From the NCBI RefSeq assembly GCF_902702775.1, contig NZ_LR738724.1, forward strand, positions 2,046,001 to 2,110,000: DNA of 64,000 nt, given 5' to 3'. Position numbers and translations under genes: made by a program. Below the pieces are notes generated by a model that was given only the letters and a program-made list of their open reading frames with translations, was not told the origin of the DNA and made no database searches. This document shows positions 52,275 to 61,682 of this stretch, one piece after another; the stretch's first letter is position 1; every line of letters begins with the position of its first letter. The DNA comes from Streptococcus suis. Lineage in GTDB: Bacteria > Bacillota > Bacilli > Lactobacillales > Streptococcaceae.

Positions 52275-54446
52275 TTATAAGCTCGACCCATTCATGTGTT
52301 TCACACGCGCCGAAATTTCCTTGTGACGACCTTTTACCATCGGACGGGCCTGTGGATTGCCTAGATACCCACAAGTTCGTTTAACAACATCTACCAATTT
52401 AGGATCACTATTTCCGCAACTTGGACACTTGAAGCCACGCTCCGTAGGCTCAAAATCGCCCTCAAAATCGCAAGCGTAACAATGGTCAATCGGAGTATTG
52501 GTCCCCAAGTAACCTACACGGTCATAGGCATAGTCCCAAACAGCCTCCAAGGCCTTTGGATTTTGTTGCAGCACAGGGTATTCACAGTAATGGATAAATC
52601 CACCACTAGCACCTACAGCAGGATAAATTTTCTCAAAGTCCAGTTTTTCAAATGGTGTTGGATTTTTGCGTACATCATAATGGAAACTGTTAGTGTAATA
52701 CTCTTTATCCGTAATGTCCTTAACAATGCCAAATTTCTCTGTATCCATACGGCAGAAGCGGTCTGTCAGGCTTTCAGATGGTGTCGAATAAACTGAGAAA
52801 TGATAACCATATTCATCCGACCAATCTTCAACCAAGTTTTTCATTTTCTTGATAATATCCACCGTGAAATCTTTTGCCTCTGGGTTGGTCTCCCATTCAC
52901 CACCGTAAAATACTGTTGCAACTTCATACAAACCAATGTAGCCCAAAGATACGGTTGCTCGACGATTTTTAAAGACTTCATCTACAGCGTCTGTCTTAGC
53001 TAAGCGTTTGCCGAATGCCCCATATTGATAGAGAATTGGAGCATTAGCTGGAGTTGCTTCCTTCACTCGTTCCACACGATAGACCAGAGCATCCTTGGCA
53101 ATGGCCATGCGTTCTGCAAAGATTTCCCAGAACTTATCCATATCTCCTGCAGACTCCATGGCAATCCGTGGCAAATTGACGGTTACGACACCTAGGTTCA
53201 TACGACCAGATGTCACATCCTCCCCATTTTCATCCTTCCAACCTTGAAGGAAAGAGCGGCAGCCCATTGGCACCTTGAAGGAACCTGTCAACTCAATAAT
53301 CTTGTCATAAGAAAGCATATCTGGATACATACGCTTGGTCGCACATTCAATCGCTAATTGCTTGATGTCATAGTTTGGAGAATCTGGCTCCAAGTTCAAT
53401 CCACGCTTAACTGTGAAAATCAGCTTAGGAAAGATAGCTGTCCGACCTTCGCGCCCCAGACCCTTGATACGAATGTTCAAAATCGCTTTTTGAATTTCTC
53501 TCTCAAACCACGATGTCCCTAGCCCAAAACCGAGTGAGGTAAAGGGTGTTTGTCCATTGGAAGTAAAAAGGGTATTGATTTCATACTCCAAAGACTGCAT
53601 AGCGTCATAGATGTCTTTTTGCGTTTTAGCACGCGCATATTCTTCTTGCTTGTCTGCTAACACCCAATCCTTGGCGTCTTTCAAATGCTTTTGGTAATTG
53701 AGTTCCGCATAGGGCGCCAAAACTTCATCGATACGGTCAGCTGAGCAACCACCATATTGACTAGAGGCCACATTGGCAATGATTTGTGAAATCTGAGCCG
53801 TAGCTGTTTGGATAGACTTCGGACTTTCTACATCCGCATTTCCTATCTTGAAGCCCTGTGCCAACATCCCTTTAAAATCAATCAAACAACAGTTAGTCAT
53901 TGGTGTATAAGGGCTGTAATCCAAGTCGTGATAATGGATGTCCCCCTTTTGATGGGCATTAGCCACATGAGCTGGCAATAATTTGAGACCGATAGACTTG
54001 CCGACAATACCTGCTGTCAGGTCCCGTTGAGTGTTGAACACATCCGCATCCTTATTGGCATTTTCATTGACCACAGACTGGTCCTTGCTCAACAGCTTAT
54101 GAATCTCAAAATTAATATCGGTAGCCTGATGACGGCGAAAATCACGGCGTGTTCGGTATTGAATATAAAGCTCCGCCAAATCATATAAATGAGCCTTTAA
54201 CAATTCCTGTTCAACGACCGTTTGAATTTCGTAAATTTGAACATCTTTCTCAAATCGGCGACCAATTTCAGCCAAAACAGCTTCTAATACAATTTTTAAA
54301 CCTGCCTCTGAAACAGGATGTTCTAATTCTTGGTTTGCCCGCCGAAGAGCAGAAAAAATCTTATCCTGATCAAAGGATACTGTCCGTCCATCACGTTTCA
54401 AAACCAATAATTCTATACTCGGTAAGACATTTTCTTGCACATTCAT
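52275..54446 (-). CDS. nrdD: anaerobic ribonucleoside-triphosphate reductase
   Basis: The class III reductase that makes dNTPs without oxygen, using formate and a glycyl radical. The 723-residue protein has an N-terminal ATP-cone (LLVLKRDGRTVSFDQDKIF), the catalytic barrel (CSADRIDEVLAPYAELNYQK; MGCRSFLQGW), the zinc site CYACDF and CPSCG, and the glycyl radical loop RTCGYLGNPQARP near the C-terminus. The ATG at 54446 follows GGAGG and gives MNVQENVLPSIELLV; an in-frame start five codons upstream overlaps the ribosome binding site. Its promoter carries NrdR-like boxes. Confidence 0.96.
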   Translation of the reverse strand: MNVQENVLPSIELLVLKRDGRTVSFDQDKIFSALRRANQELEHPVSEAGLKIVLEAVLAEIGRRFEKDVQIYEIQTVVEQELLKAHLYDLAELYIQYRTRRDFRRHQATDINFEIHKLLSKDQSVVNENANKDADVFNTQRDLTAGIVGKSIGLKLLPAHVANAHQKGDIHYHDLDYSPYTPMTNCCLIDFKGMLAQGFKIGNADVESPKSIQTATAQISQIIANVASSQYGGCSADRIDEVLAPYAELNYQKHLKDAKDWVLADKQEEYARAKTQKDIYDAMQSLEYEINTLFTSNGQTPFTSLGFGLGTSWFEREIQKAILNIRIKGLGREGRTAIFPKLIFTVKRGLNLEPDSPNYDIKQLAIECATKRMYPDMLSYDKIIELTGSFKVPMGCRSFLQGWKDENGEDVTSGRMNLGVVTVNLPRIAMESAGDMDKFWEIFAERMAIAKDALVYRVERVKEATPANAPILYQYGAFGKRLAKTDAVDEVFKNRRATVSLGYIGLYEVATVFYGGEWETNPEAKDFTVDIIKKMKNLVEDWSDEYGYHFSVYSTPSESLTDRFCRMDTEKFGIVKDITDKEYYTNSFHYDVRKNPTPFEKLDFEKIYPAVGASGGFIHYCEYPVLQQNPKALEAVWDYAYDRVGYLGTNTPIDHCYACDFEGDFEPTERGFKCPSCGNSDPKLVDVVKRTCGYLGNPQARPMVKGRHKEISARVKHMNGSSL

Positions 54447-54478
54447 CTGACAAACCTCCAAAATTCTTCACTTCTATT

Positions 54479-54559
54479 AGTGTAGCACTTCACAAAATAA
54501 AAATCAATATCTTGTGTAAAAAAATATTAAACAACCTATCTATGCACTATATATAGGTC
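54479..54559 (-). promoter_or_regulatory. nrdD promoter with paired NrdR-like boxes
   Basis: -35 TTGATT (54502-54507), a 17-bp spacer and -10 TACACT (54479-54484). Two 16-bp NrdR-like boxes (consensus ACACWATATATWGTGT) are at 54502-54517 (13 of 16 matches) and 54544-54559 (12 of 16), with starts 42 bp apart (four helical turns). The proximal box covers the -35. NrdR itself is not in this window. Confidence 0.75.
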
Positions 54560-54687
54560 TCAAAAATTCTATCAATTGGAAAACAACTGTGCTCAATTTC
54601 ACCACTTGACAAGGATGAATTACTAGATTGAAATATGAAAACAGATTGGGGTAAAGATATAACTTCTCTATCAGAAAATCTAAAAAA

Positions 54688-54706
54688 CAGCCCTCTAACA
54701 GGGCTG
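54688..54706 (-). terminator. terminator of the 54.7-58.1 kb ABC operon
   Basis: A 7-bp perfect stem CAGCCCT / AGGGCTG followed on the minus strand by TTTTTT, 47 bp past the ATPase stop. The rest of the gap up to the nrdD promoter shows no gene. Confidence 0.8.
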
Positions 54707-54752
54707 GCTCTATGTATTGAAAATAGGCTAGGGCGGGTCACCACATGCCTCT

Positions 54753-55496
54753 TTAAAATTGAGGATTTGAATAAGAGGCGAAAAATTCTCTAGTCCGTTC
54801 TTCTTTAGGATGATGGAAAAGCTCCTCAGGTGTCCCCTGCTCCAGGATACGGCCGTTTTCTAGAAATAATACCTTATCCGCCACTTGGTAAATGAAATTC
54901 ATGTCATGACTAACTAAAATCATCGTTTGTCCTGTCTTAGCCGCATCGGCAATGGAACGTTCTACTTCTCCAACCAACTCTGGATCAAGCGCCGAAGTCG
55001 GCTCATCTAGTAGCAAAATGTCTGGTTGCATGGCAAGAGCACGTGCAAGAGCCACACGTTGCTTTTGACCACCTGACAGATGTCTTGGATAATGGTTCTC
55101 ACGTTCTGACAGACCGACCTTTCTCAATTCTTCTTTGGCAAGGGCGGTTGCAGAGGCATCATCCATCCGCTTGACAATTTTAAGCCCTTCCTTGACATTA
55201 TCAAGAGCTGTCTTTCGTTCAAACAGATTAAACTGCTGAAAGACCATAGCCAGTTTGCGGCGTAAGGTCAATATCTCCTCTTTTGAAATATTGGTAAAAT
55301 CAACTGTAAAACCATCAATTTCGATACTCCCTGCATCTGCCTGCTCCAGATAGTTCAGACTACGCAAAATTGTTGATTTTCCTGCTCCAGATGGTCCAAC
55401 AAGGGCAATAACCTGCCCTTTTTCAATGTCCATATCGATTCCATCTAGTACTTTTTGTCCTGAAAATTCCTTGACTAAATTGCGAATTTTAATCAC
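54753..55496 (-). CDS. amino acid ABC transporter, ATP-binding protein
   Basis: A 247-residue PAAT-family ATPase: Walker A GPSGAGKSTILRSLNYLE, signature LSGGQKQRVALARALA, Walker [14 protein letters not shown] and H-loop ILVSHDMNFI. The start codon is GTG at 55496 and overlaps the permease stop by one base (TAGTG). It is the last gene of C26 peptidase-binding protein-permease-ATPase. Confidence 0.93.
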   Translation of the reverse strand: MIKIRNLVKEFSGQKVLDGIDMDIEKGQVIALVGPSGAGKSTILRSLNYLEQADAGSIEIDGFTVDFTNISKEEILTLRRKLAMVFQQFNLFERKTALDNVKEGLKIVKRMDDASATALAKEELRKVGLSERENHYPRHLSGGQKQRVALARALAMQPDILLLDEPTSALDPELVGEVERSIADAAKTGQTMILVSHDMNFIYQVADKVLFLENGRILEQGTPEELFHHPKEERTREFFASYSNPQF

Positions 55497-56299
55497 TAGC
55501 GATCACCTCCAACTCCAGAAATATCTACTGATTCAGGGGCCTGAATAGCCATTTTATTTTCAAGGAAACGGCCGAAAGACTCAATCAGAACAGAGAGCGC
55601 CCAGTAGACCAAAGAGACAGAAATGTACCGCTCAAAGTAGCGATAGTCTGCCCCACCTTGAATCTGTGCCTGTGCATAGACCTCAACGATACCCGCACTG
55701 AAGGCTAGGGAAGTTCCTTTAGTCAGACCAATCAAGGTGTTAATCAACGACGGAGTTGCAATCACAGCCGCATTAGGAATGATGATCCGACGATAAACCT
55801 GGCCAGAAGTCATACCTAAGGAACGAGCTGCCTCAATCTCCCCTGGACTAGCAGCCTGAATCGCAGCACGAATAGACTCACTCATATAGGCTGCCTCATT
55901 AAATGCAAAGGCTGTAATCGCAAAGACAGCTGCAGGAATAGCATTGATATTCCAATTAAGACCATATTCCTGATTAAGCCCTCTGAGAACCAATGGAATT
56001 CCATAGTAGGTCAACATCAGCTGCACCAAGATAGGAGTGCCTCGCAAAAAACTAACAAAAACTGCCTGAACGGGATATACGAATCGCACACGATTAATCT
56101 TTACAATCGCAAAAACCAAGCCCAATATCAAACCAAAAAAAGCACCAGCGAGCGTCAAGCCAATCGTAATCGGTAAACGTTCAATAATGGATGGTAGGGC
56201 ATCAAAAACAGCCCTAATACTAAATAGCTTACCATCCGGTAACCACTCTAAAAAACCTTGATACCATGCCGGTCCTGTTATTCCTAATACACCAATCAT
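55496..56299 (-). CDS. amino acid ABC transporter, permease
   Basis: A 267-residue HisM/GlnP-type permease with about five hydrophobic segments. PVQAVFVSFLRGTPILVQLM and the EAA loop EAARSLGMTSGQVYRRIIIP are diagnostic. I place the start at the ATG at 56299 with GGAGAAGAGT upstream; a TTG 12 bp earlier overlaps the Shine-Dalgarno. A hairpin lies in the gap to the binding-protein gene. Confidence 0.9.
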   Translation of the reverse strand: MIGVLGITGPAWYQGFLEWLPDGKLFSIRAVFDALPSIIERLPITIGLTLAGAFFGLILGLVFAIVKINRVRFVYPVQAVFVSFLRGTPILVQLMLTYYGIPLVLRGLNQEYGLNWNINAIPAAVFAITAFAFNEAAYMSESIRAAIQAASPGEIEAARSLGMTSGQVYRRIIIPNAAVIATPSLINTLIGLTKGTSLAFSAGIVEVYAQAQIQGGADYRYFERYISVSLVYWALSVLIESFGRFLENKMAIQAPESVDISGVGGDR

Positions 56300-56436
56300 A
56301 CTCTTCTCCAAACATTTAAAAATGACAGATTTTCTGCCGTATACTCTATTTTATCATGTAACCACCCACATCAACCTTATATATATTTTATGGCTGTGAT
56401 AAGTAATCTTAATGATTATAAAAAGACAATGAAAAA

Positions 56437-56460
56437 GGAACAGCCCACTTGGACTGCTCC
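56437..56460 (-). terminator. hairpin between binding-protein and permease genes
   Basis: On the minus strand GGAGCAGTCC pairs with GGGCTGTTCC (two wobble pairs) with an AAGT loop and TTTTTC tail. As an intra-operon attenuator it would raise the binding-protein:permease ratio. Confidence 0.65.
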
Positions 56461-56484
56461 CTCCTGTCACAATACTATCGACTC

Positions 56485-57336
56485 CTATTCATTAGGAACA
56501 GCTAGTTCCTCTGCCGTTGGAGCATAGTCTTTTCCGAAGAATTGCTCTGTCAATTTTGCAATAGTCCCATCTTCGTTCAAAGCCTTGATACGGTCGTTGA
56601 CAAAGCTTTGTAGAGCCGTATTGTCCGAAGAAAATACATAGTAAATAAACGGTTTTTCTGCTGCTTCAAGCTCGATTGTTTTAAGATTTGTCAAATTTTG
56701 ATCTGCAATAATAGCATTAACCGTAGGGGCATCAAAAATTTTAAAATCATACTTGCCATCATTTATATTGGTCAAAATCTGTGTGATATTCTCACCAGTA
56801 TAGTTGATGTCGACTGGTTTATCCGTATGCTGAGTATTGTATTCCTCTAGCTGAGCAGCTGTTGTTGTCCCTGTAACTACCTGTGTAGAATGACCACCAA
56901 TATCATTATAAGACTGAATATCCGTATCTTTTGGCACAGCTAAAACAGACGGTGTAGAGGCCGTTGGATAAGAATAGAGGTATTTTTCACCACGCTCTTT
57001 TGTATAGGAAGTATTATTCCCTAACAAATCAAAGCGTCCTGAATCCAAGCCAGGGAATTGACCGCTACCATCTGTTGTTTCAAAGGTCAATTCATACTGG
57101 TCAGAACCATCAAAGATAGCTCGAGCCAATTCAATATCAAACCCTGTCAACTCTCCATTCTCATCTCGATAAGAAAAAGGTTTGGTAGTCCCAACAGTTC
57201 CCATTACGATGGTTTCTTTTTTATCCGCTTCTGAAGAGCTAGTGTTTGATGAGTTTGAGGTAGACGAGCAAGCTGCCAAAGCAACTGTCGCAAGGGCTGT
57301 AATACCAGCCAGTGATAGAATAGTTCTTAATTTCAT
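56485..57336 (-). CDS. amino acid ABC transporter, substrate-binding lipoprotein
   Basis: A 283-residue lipoprotein with signal peptide and lipobox LAAC, then a Ser/Asn-rich linker. The binding-protein fold is shown by GTVGTTKPFSYRDENGELTG, FDIELARAIFDGSDQYELTF, FDLLGNNTSYTKERGEKYLY and YSYPTASTPSVLAVP. The family is family 3 (glutamine/polar amino acid type). The C26 peptidase just upstream may mean the cargo is a gamma-glutamyl compound or glutamine, but this is inference from position only. AAAAGGAGAATTACT precedes the ATG. Confidence 0.88.
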   Translation of the reverse strand: MKLRTILSLAGITALATVALAACSSTSNSSNTSSSEADKKETIVMGTVGTTKPFSYRDENGELTGFDIELARAIFDGSDQYELTFETTDGSGQFPGLDSGRFDLLGNNTSYTKERGEKYLYSYPTASTPSVLAVPKDTDIQSYNDIGGHSTQVVTGTTTAAQLEEYNTQHTDKPVDINYTGENITQILTNINDGKYDFKIFDAPTVNAIIADQNLTNLKTIELEAAEKPFIYYVFSSDNTALQSFVNDRIKALNEDGTIAKLTEQFFGKDYAPTAEELAVPNE

Positions 57337-57368
57337 AGTAATTCTCCTTTTGTATCAGCAAGTCAGAC

Positions 57369-58055
57369 CTACAAGGTCTGCACAAAATAATCAAATAGCT
57401 TCTGATTACCGCCACTTTGATCAATCAGAAGTTCCGGATGCCACTGGACACCCAGAAAACGTGTCTCATCCATTGATTGGACAGCCTCAATAATACCATC
57501 ATCCACAGAATGCGCAATCGCTTCTAGCCCCTGACCCAGATTCTCTATCGCCTGGCTGTGAATAGAATTGACAGCTACTCTCTGACCAAAAATACTAGCC
57601 AGAGGCGTTGCCTCTTTACATTCCACCTGGTGAATCAGATCAAAAGGCATGGACCGATGCCCCTCTACCGCTTGTTTGAGAGTTCCTCCACGTGCAACAT
57701 TGAAAAGCTGCATCCCCCTGCAAATCCCCAAAATCGGTTTTTCCTGTCTCAAGGCTTCGTGGACCAATTTCAGTTCAAATTCGTCACGTTCCTTGAAATA
57801 GTCATCGCTTTCGATGAGTTTTTCTTGACCGTAAAACTGAGGTAATACATGTTGACCACCCGTCAGTAATAACTTATCAATCGCCGACACATAGTCGACA
57901 ACATCCGTTTCACCAGACAAGGGGATATAAAAAGGAAGGCCCCCCGCTCGCTTGATTCCATCTGCAAAGTTACGAGACACCGATAACTTCATAATCGGAA
58001 TCCCCTCTGCGACAGGCTTTTCATTACTGGTGATGCCAATAATCGGTTTCCCCAT
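57369..58055 (-). CDS. class I glutamine amidotransferase-like peptidase (C26)
   Basis: A 228-residue protein of the gamma-glutamyl-gamma-aminobutyrate hydrolase (PuuD-like) family: GKPIIGITSNEKPVAEG at the start, DKLLLTGGQHVLPQFYG, the nucleophile elbow PILGICRGMQLFNVA (catalytic Cys) and the His/Glu pair in GVQWHPELL. It hydrolyses gamma-glutamyl amides. The start follows AAAGGAGG. It is the first gene of the ABC operon, 32 bp upstream of the binding-protein gene. Confidence 0.88.
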   Translation of the reverse strand: MGKPIIGITSNEKPVAEGIPIMKLSVSRNFADGIKRAGGLPFYIPLSGETDVVDYVSAIDKLLLTGGQHVLPQFYGQEKLIESDDYFKERDEFELKLVHEALRQEKPILGICRGMQLFNVARGGTLKQAVEGHRSMPFDLIHQVECKEATPLASIFGQRVAVNSIHSQAIENLGQGLEAIAHSVDDGIIEAVQSMDETRFLGVQWHPELLIDQSGGNQKLFDYFVQTL

Positions 58056-58154
58056 CCTGCCCTCCTTTCGTAATGTATAGACACTATCTTATCATGCTCT
58101 CTCTTTTTTGTATATTTTAAATTATTTATAGCCAGCCATAAAAAATATTTATGG

Positions 58155-58192
58155 ATCAAAAAAAGAGCCTATTCTGACTCTTGTTTTCTAGT
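58155..58192 (-). terminator. terminator overlapping the end of the small membrane gene
   Basis: On the minus strand AAGAGTC pairs with GGCTCTT around the stop codon, followed by a run of seven T. Confidence 0.7.
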
Positions 58193-58342
58193 CCATAAAA
58201 AGTACAGGTTAATAGCACAGGCCACTAAAATCACAGCAGGCCAAAGCAAATTCAACAAAGGAAGTTTACCGACATTGTAGGCAATATAGAGAGTATTCCA
58301 CACTACCCCTAAACTATAGACAATCGTCAAAATAATTTTCAT
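58169..58342 (-). CDS. small membrane protein, two hydrophobic segments
   Basis: A 57-residue protein (MKIILTIVYSLGVVWNTLYI, then KLPLLNLLWPAVILVACAIN and RKQESE). The ATG at 58342 follows GGAGTGTCTT. The final codons and stop lie inside the terminator stem. It is next to a frameshifted gene of similar size; no family recognised. Confidence 0.6.
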   Translation of the reverse strand: MKIILTIVYSLGVVWNTLYIAYNVGKLPLLNLLWPAVILVACAINLYFLWTRKQESE

Positions 58343-58375
58343 AAGACACTCCAATTAAATGATAGTGCTATTATA

Positions 58376-58576
58376 CTACAAACGACCGTTGATGTCCTTA
58401 ATCTGCCGCTCCATTTTCCGATAATTTAGGAAAAATAGCAAAGCGTAGACCAAGATAAAGATAAACCAGAAGAGGTAGATAAGTTCCTTGTCCGACAATA
58501 GCAGAGGTTATGAGAGAAATAATGGTTCCGAGAGACTAAACTGCAAAAAAGCCAGAACAACTGTCCTGACTTTCAT
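58376..58576 (-). pseudogene. frameshifted small membrane protein gene
   Basis: From the ATG at 58576 the frames read MKVRTVVLAFLQFSLS, then (after a shift near 58,530) GTIISLITSAIVGQGTYL, then (after a shift near 58,470) LIYLFWFIFILVYALLFFLN and YRKMERQIKDINGRL, stopping at 58376. The three pieces join into a coherent protein of about 65-70 residues with two membrane helices, so two frameshifts, or two sequencing errors, are likely. The mutS terminator overlaps its first codons (CAGGACAGTTGTTCTG plus T-run). Confidence 0.55.
58546..58572 (-). terminator. mutS terminator
   Basis: On the minus strand CAGGACA / TGTTCTG forms a hairpin followed by GCTTTTTTGC, about 10 bp past the mutS stop. It also lies in the start of the frameshifted small gene. 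Confidence 0.65.
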
Positions 58577-58580
58577 TGTC

Positions 58581-61121
58581 TTATAGTTTCTTCTTCAATT
58601 CTGCCACCCTCATCATGACTTCCATTGGGGTCATATTATAGATGTCCAGTTTTGCCAGTTCATCGAGGACTGGGTGAGATGGCGTGTCTGCGAAGAGGTC
58701 GATTTGACCAGACGGCTCTTCCACAACTGACGGAGCTGGGTGAGTTGGTGCAGTAGGGGCTTGGTTTTCAAGCGTCTGCAAAATCCTATCCGCCCGCTGC
58801 AATAGCTCCTCTGGCATTCCCGCAATCTTAGCCACATGGATCCCGTAGGACTTGTCAGCTGGACCTTGGGCAATCTTGTGGAGGAAGGTGACTTGGCCGT
58901 CCTTCTCCAAGGTCGATACATGGACATTCTCTAGGTGTTCTAAGGTCTGGCTAAGGTCTGTCAACTCATGGTAGTGGGTGGCAAAGAGAGTCTTGGCACC
59001 AATCTTGTCGTGGATGTACTCGATGATAGACTGGGCCAGGGCCATACCGTCATAGGTGGCCGTTCCCCGTCCAAGTTCGTCAAAGAGGATGAGCGACCGA
59101 TCTGTCGCCAGACGGACCGCCTTATTGGCCTCCATCATCTCGACCATAAAGGTAGACTGACCGCTGACCAAGTCGTCTGCCGCCCCAATCCGAGTGAAAA
59201 TAGCATCGAAAATCGGCAATGCAGCCTGATCCGCAGGCACATAAGAACCCATCTGCGCCAGAATGACAATAACCGCCAACTGCCGCATATAGGTAGACTT
59301 ACCACTCATGTTTGGACCAGTAATCAGTTGCATATGCGTATCGGTATTCAAGTGAATAGAGTTGGGAATATAGGTCTGCTTGCCCATGACCTTCTCCACC
59401 ACTGCATGACGTCCACGGTCAATGGTTAGTTCTCTTTGAACTGTAAAGCGTGGACAAACCAAATGTTGCTGCTCTGCCACAACTGCAAAAGCCTGCAAAA
59501 CATCGATGGTTGCAATGGTCCGAGCCAACTTCTGCAAGCGACCGATATACTTCTCAACCTCTTGGCGAATCCGCATGAAAATCTCGTACTCCAAATTAGC
59601 AGACTTATCACGCGCCTCCAACATCTGCCCTTCGATCTTAGCCAACTCTTCCGTTCCATAGCGCTCCGAGTTTTTCAAGGTCGCCTTACGGAAGAAATGA
59701 CTAGGCACATTGCCCAGATTGGAATTGGTCACATGAAAATAGTAACCGTCTTTTTTATTGTAATCAATCTTAAGATTGTTGATACCAGACGCTTCACGCT
59801 CCTTGGCCTCAATCTCCGCAATCCAACCCGCTCCCTCACGCATGACCAGACGGTACTGATCCAGCGTTTCGTCAAAGCCCGTACGGATGATATTTCCATC
59901 TGTGATGGTCCCTTGGGCTTCTGGGGCAATAGCAGAGCTGATGAGAGCATGCAGTTCTGGAATTGGGTCCAATCCAGCTACCAGATTGCCTAGAGCAGGC
60001 TCATTGATTTGTAGCAAGATATTCTTGATTGCTGGGATATTTCCCAGAGTCTGGGAGAGCTGCAAGAGATCCTTGGGCATGGTTTTTCCAAAAGACACCC
60101 GACTGGCCAAGCGTTCGATGTCATAGACACCTTTTAAAGCCTCGACCAAGTCACTCCGTTCAAAGAAGTAATCCAGAAAAACCTGAACGACAGCCTGACG
60201 ATTCTCAATCCGCTTAAGGTCAATCAAGGGACGATCAATCCATGTCCGTAATAGTCGCATACCCATGGCTGTCTTGGTTTCGTCTAACAACCAGTACAAA
60301 CTACCATGCTTCTTACCTGTCCGACCGTTTTCAAGCAGGTCCAGGCTAGACTTGGTTGCATAGTCCATTTGCAGATAGTCCTTGATTTCATAATGGACCA
60401 CCTTTTGCAAGTGGCTCAGATCTCGCATCTGAGTCCGATGAAGGTAGCTGAGGAGTTTCCCAGCCGCAGCCTTTTCCAAATCCGTCAGCGAGTTGTCAAT
60501 CAGCTGAACATCCTCCGTCACCTCCTCCTCAAAAGACAGCAACAAGTTCATCTGATTCGAGAAAACCTGCTCCTCTTCCTCCGACAGAGCATAGCCGATG
60601 ACCAATTCACGTGCCCGTAAATTGCGGATTTCACCGCAAAGACTGGTAAAATCATCCAAACTAGTCACAAAAAACTGACCTGTTGACACATCCATATAAG
60701 AAAGTGCGAACTGCACTCCCTGACGGTCAATCGCAACCAAATAGTTACTGTCGGCTCCCATTTTGGACGAATCTGTTACCGTACCAGGAGTAATGACCTG
60801 CACTACTTCCCGCTTGACCACGCCGACTGCCTGCTTAGGATCTTCCATCTGCTCAGCAATAGCGACCTTATGCCCCAATTCAACAAGTGTGTCGATATAC
60901 TGTTGTGCCGCGTGATACGGTACCCCCGCCATAGGAATCGGATTCTCCGCATTCTTATTCCGACTGGTCAGGGACAGTTCCAAAATCTGTGCCGCTTCTA
61001 CCGCATCTTCATAAAATAACTCATAAAAGTCTCCCATACGGAAAAGCAAAAAAGCATCTGGATACTGTGCTTTTATATCCAGATACTGCTGCATTCCCGG
61101 AGAAATTTTTTCTATTGCCAT
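58581..61121 (-). CDS. mutS: DNA mismatch repair protein MutS
   Basis: Recognises mispaired DNA and small loops. The 846-residue length is normal. The mismatch-binding N-terminus begins [20 protein letters not shown] and has [16 protein letters not shown] (the F-x-E wedge), the clamp and lever domains follow, Walker A is [17 protein letters not shown], and Walker B is [17 protein letters not shown] with THYHELT. The start is placed at the second of two adjacent ATGs (61121), five bases from AAGGAG; a start one codon earlier is too close. It lies 15 bp downstream of argR; the pair is co-transcribed. The symbol hexA is used in some streptococci. Confidence 0.97.
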   Translation of the reverse strand: MAIEKISPGMQQYLDIKAQYPDAFLLFRMGDFYELFYEDAVEAAQILELSLTSRNKNAENPIPMAGVPYHAAQQYIDTLVELGHKVAIAEQMEDPKQAVGVVKREVVQVITPGTVTDSSKMGADSNYLVAIDRQGVQFALSYMDVSTGQFFVTSLDDFTSLCGEIRNLRARELVIGYALSEEEEQVFSNQMNLLLSFEEEVTEDVQLIDNSLTDLEKAAAGKLLSYLHRTQMRDLSHLQKVVHYEIKDYLQMDYATKSSLDLLENGRTGKKHGSLYWLLDETKTAMGMRLLRTWIDRPLIDLKRIENRQAVVQVFLDYFFERSDLVEALKGVYDIERLASRVSFGKTMPKDLLQLSQTLGNIPAIKNILLQINEPALGNLVAGLDPIPELHALISSAIAPEAQGTITDGNIIRTGFDETLDQYRLVMREGAGWIAEIEAKEREASGINNLKIDYNKKDGYYFHVTNSNLGNVPSHFFRKATLKNSERYGTEELAKIEGQMLEARDKSANLEYEIFMRIRQEVEKYIGRLQKLARTIATIDVLQAFAVVAEQQHLVCPRFTVQRELTIDRGRHAVVEKVMGKQTYIPNSIHLNTDTHMQLITGPNMSGKSTYMRQLAVIVILAQMGSYVPADQAALPIFDAIFTRIGAADDLVSGQSTFMVEMMEANKAVRLATDRSLILFDELGRGTATYDGMALAQSIIEYIHDKIGAKTLFATHYHELTDLSQTLEHLENVHVSTLEKDGQVTFLHKIAQGPADKSYGIHVAKIAGMPEELLQRADRILQTLENQAPTAPTHPAPSVVEEPSGQIDLFADTPSHPVLDELAKLDIYNMTPMEVMMRVAELKKKL

Positions 61122-61135
61122 CATCTCTCCTTGTT

Positions 61136-61579
61136 CTAATTCAAATAGTAGTTAATCTCCGCTTCAACTTGCTGAGCCGCTACATCATCTCGACAAATAA
61201 CTAAAAGTGTATTAGCTCCCGCCAGCGTTCCCAAAATAGTCTCTGGCTTTTCTGCATCAATGATATTGGCCATCAAGGCCGCTTCTCCCAGCTCTGAATG
61301 AAGGACCAGAATAAAACTAGCCCTATCTACTTTATACGCATATTGTGCCAATAATTGGATAAAATTCACGCGCTCTTCTTCGATAGCTAAGGAATAAAAT
61401 GAACGCCCATTTTCATGAATTTTTATCACTCCCAACTCACGTAAATCACGAGACAAGGTTGTCTGGGTTACCACTACCCCTCGAGCCTCTAAACCTTGCT
61501 GAATATCCGTTTGTCGCCCTATTTTTTCTTGACGAATCATGGCCTTTATTAAATCATGTCGTCCTGCTTTATTCATCAT
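61136..61579 (-). CDS. argR: arginine repressor ArgR
   Basis: A 147-residue ArgR/AhrC-type regulator. The N-terminal winged helix has [40 protein letters not shown] and the C-terminal hexamer/arginine-binding domain has [21 protein letters not shown] tandem ATG pair occurs at the start; the second (61576) fits the GAGG spacing better. It is divergent from argS, the usual streptococcal order argS-argR-mutS, which suggests control of argS or autoregulation. Confidence 0.93.
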   Translation of the reverse strand: MMNKAGRHDLIKAMIRQEKIGRQTDIQQGLEARGVVVTQTTLSRDLRELGVIKIHENGRSFYSLAIEEERVNFIQLLAQYAYKVDRASFILVLHSELGEAALMANIIDAEKPETILGTLAGANTLLVICRDDVAAQQVEAEINYYLN

Positions 61580-61682
61580 TTTACCTCAAAATGTATATTT
61601 ATAGAAATATTATAACACTTTTCCCCGCTATTAGCCTAGAAATGTGTTAAAATAGAATCAATAACTTTGGAGGAAATCCTAT
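61580..61682. promoter_or_regulatory. argR/argS divergent promoter region
   Basis: A possible ARG box (TGTAT-ATTT-ATAGA, 61589-61602, one mismatch in the arms) lies near argR. For argS, TAAAAT (about 61,647) is a -10 candidate, and GGAGG follows nine bases before the argS ATG. Confidence 0.35.

Noticed and set aside
61580-61682. Definite ARG box between argR and argS
   Set aside because: Only one imperfect candidate is present, so it is listed as weak and not as a finding.
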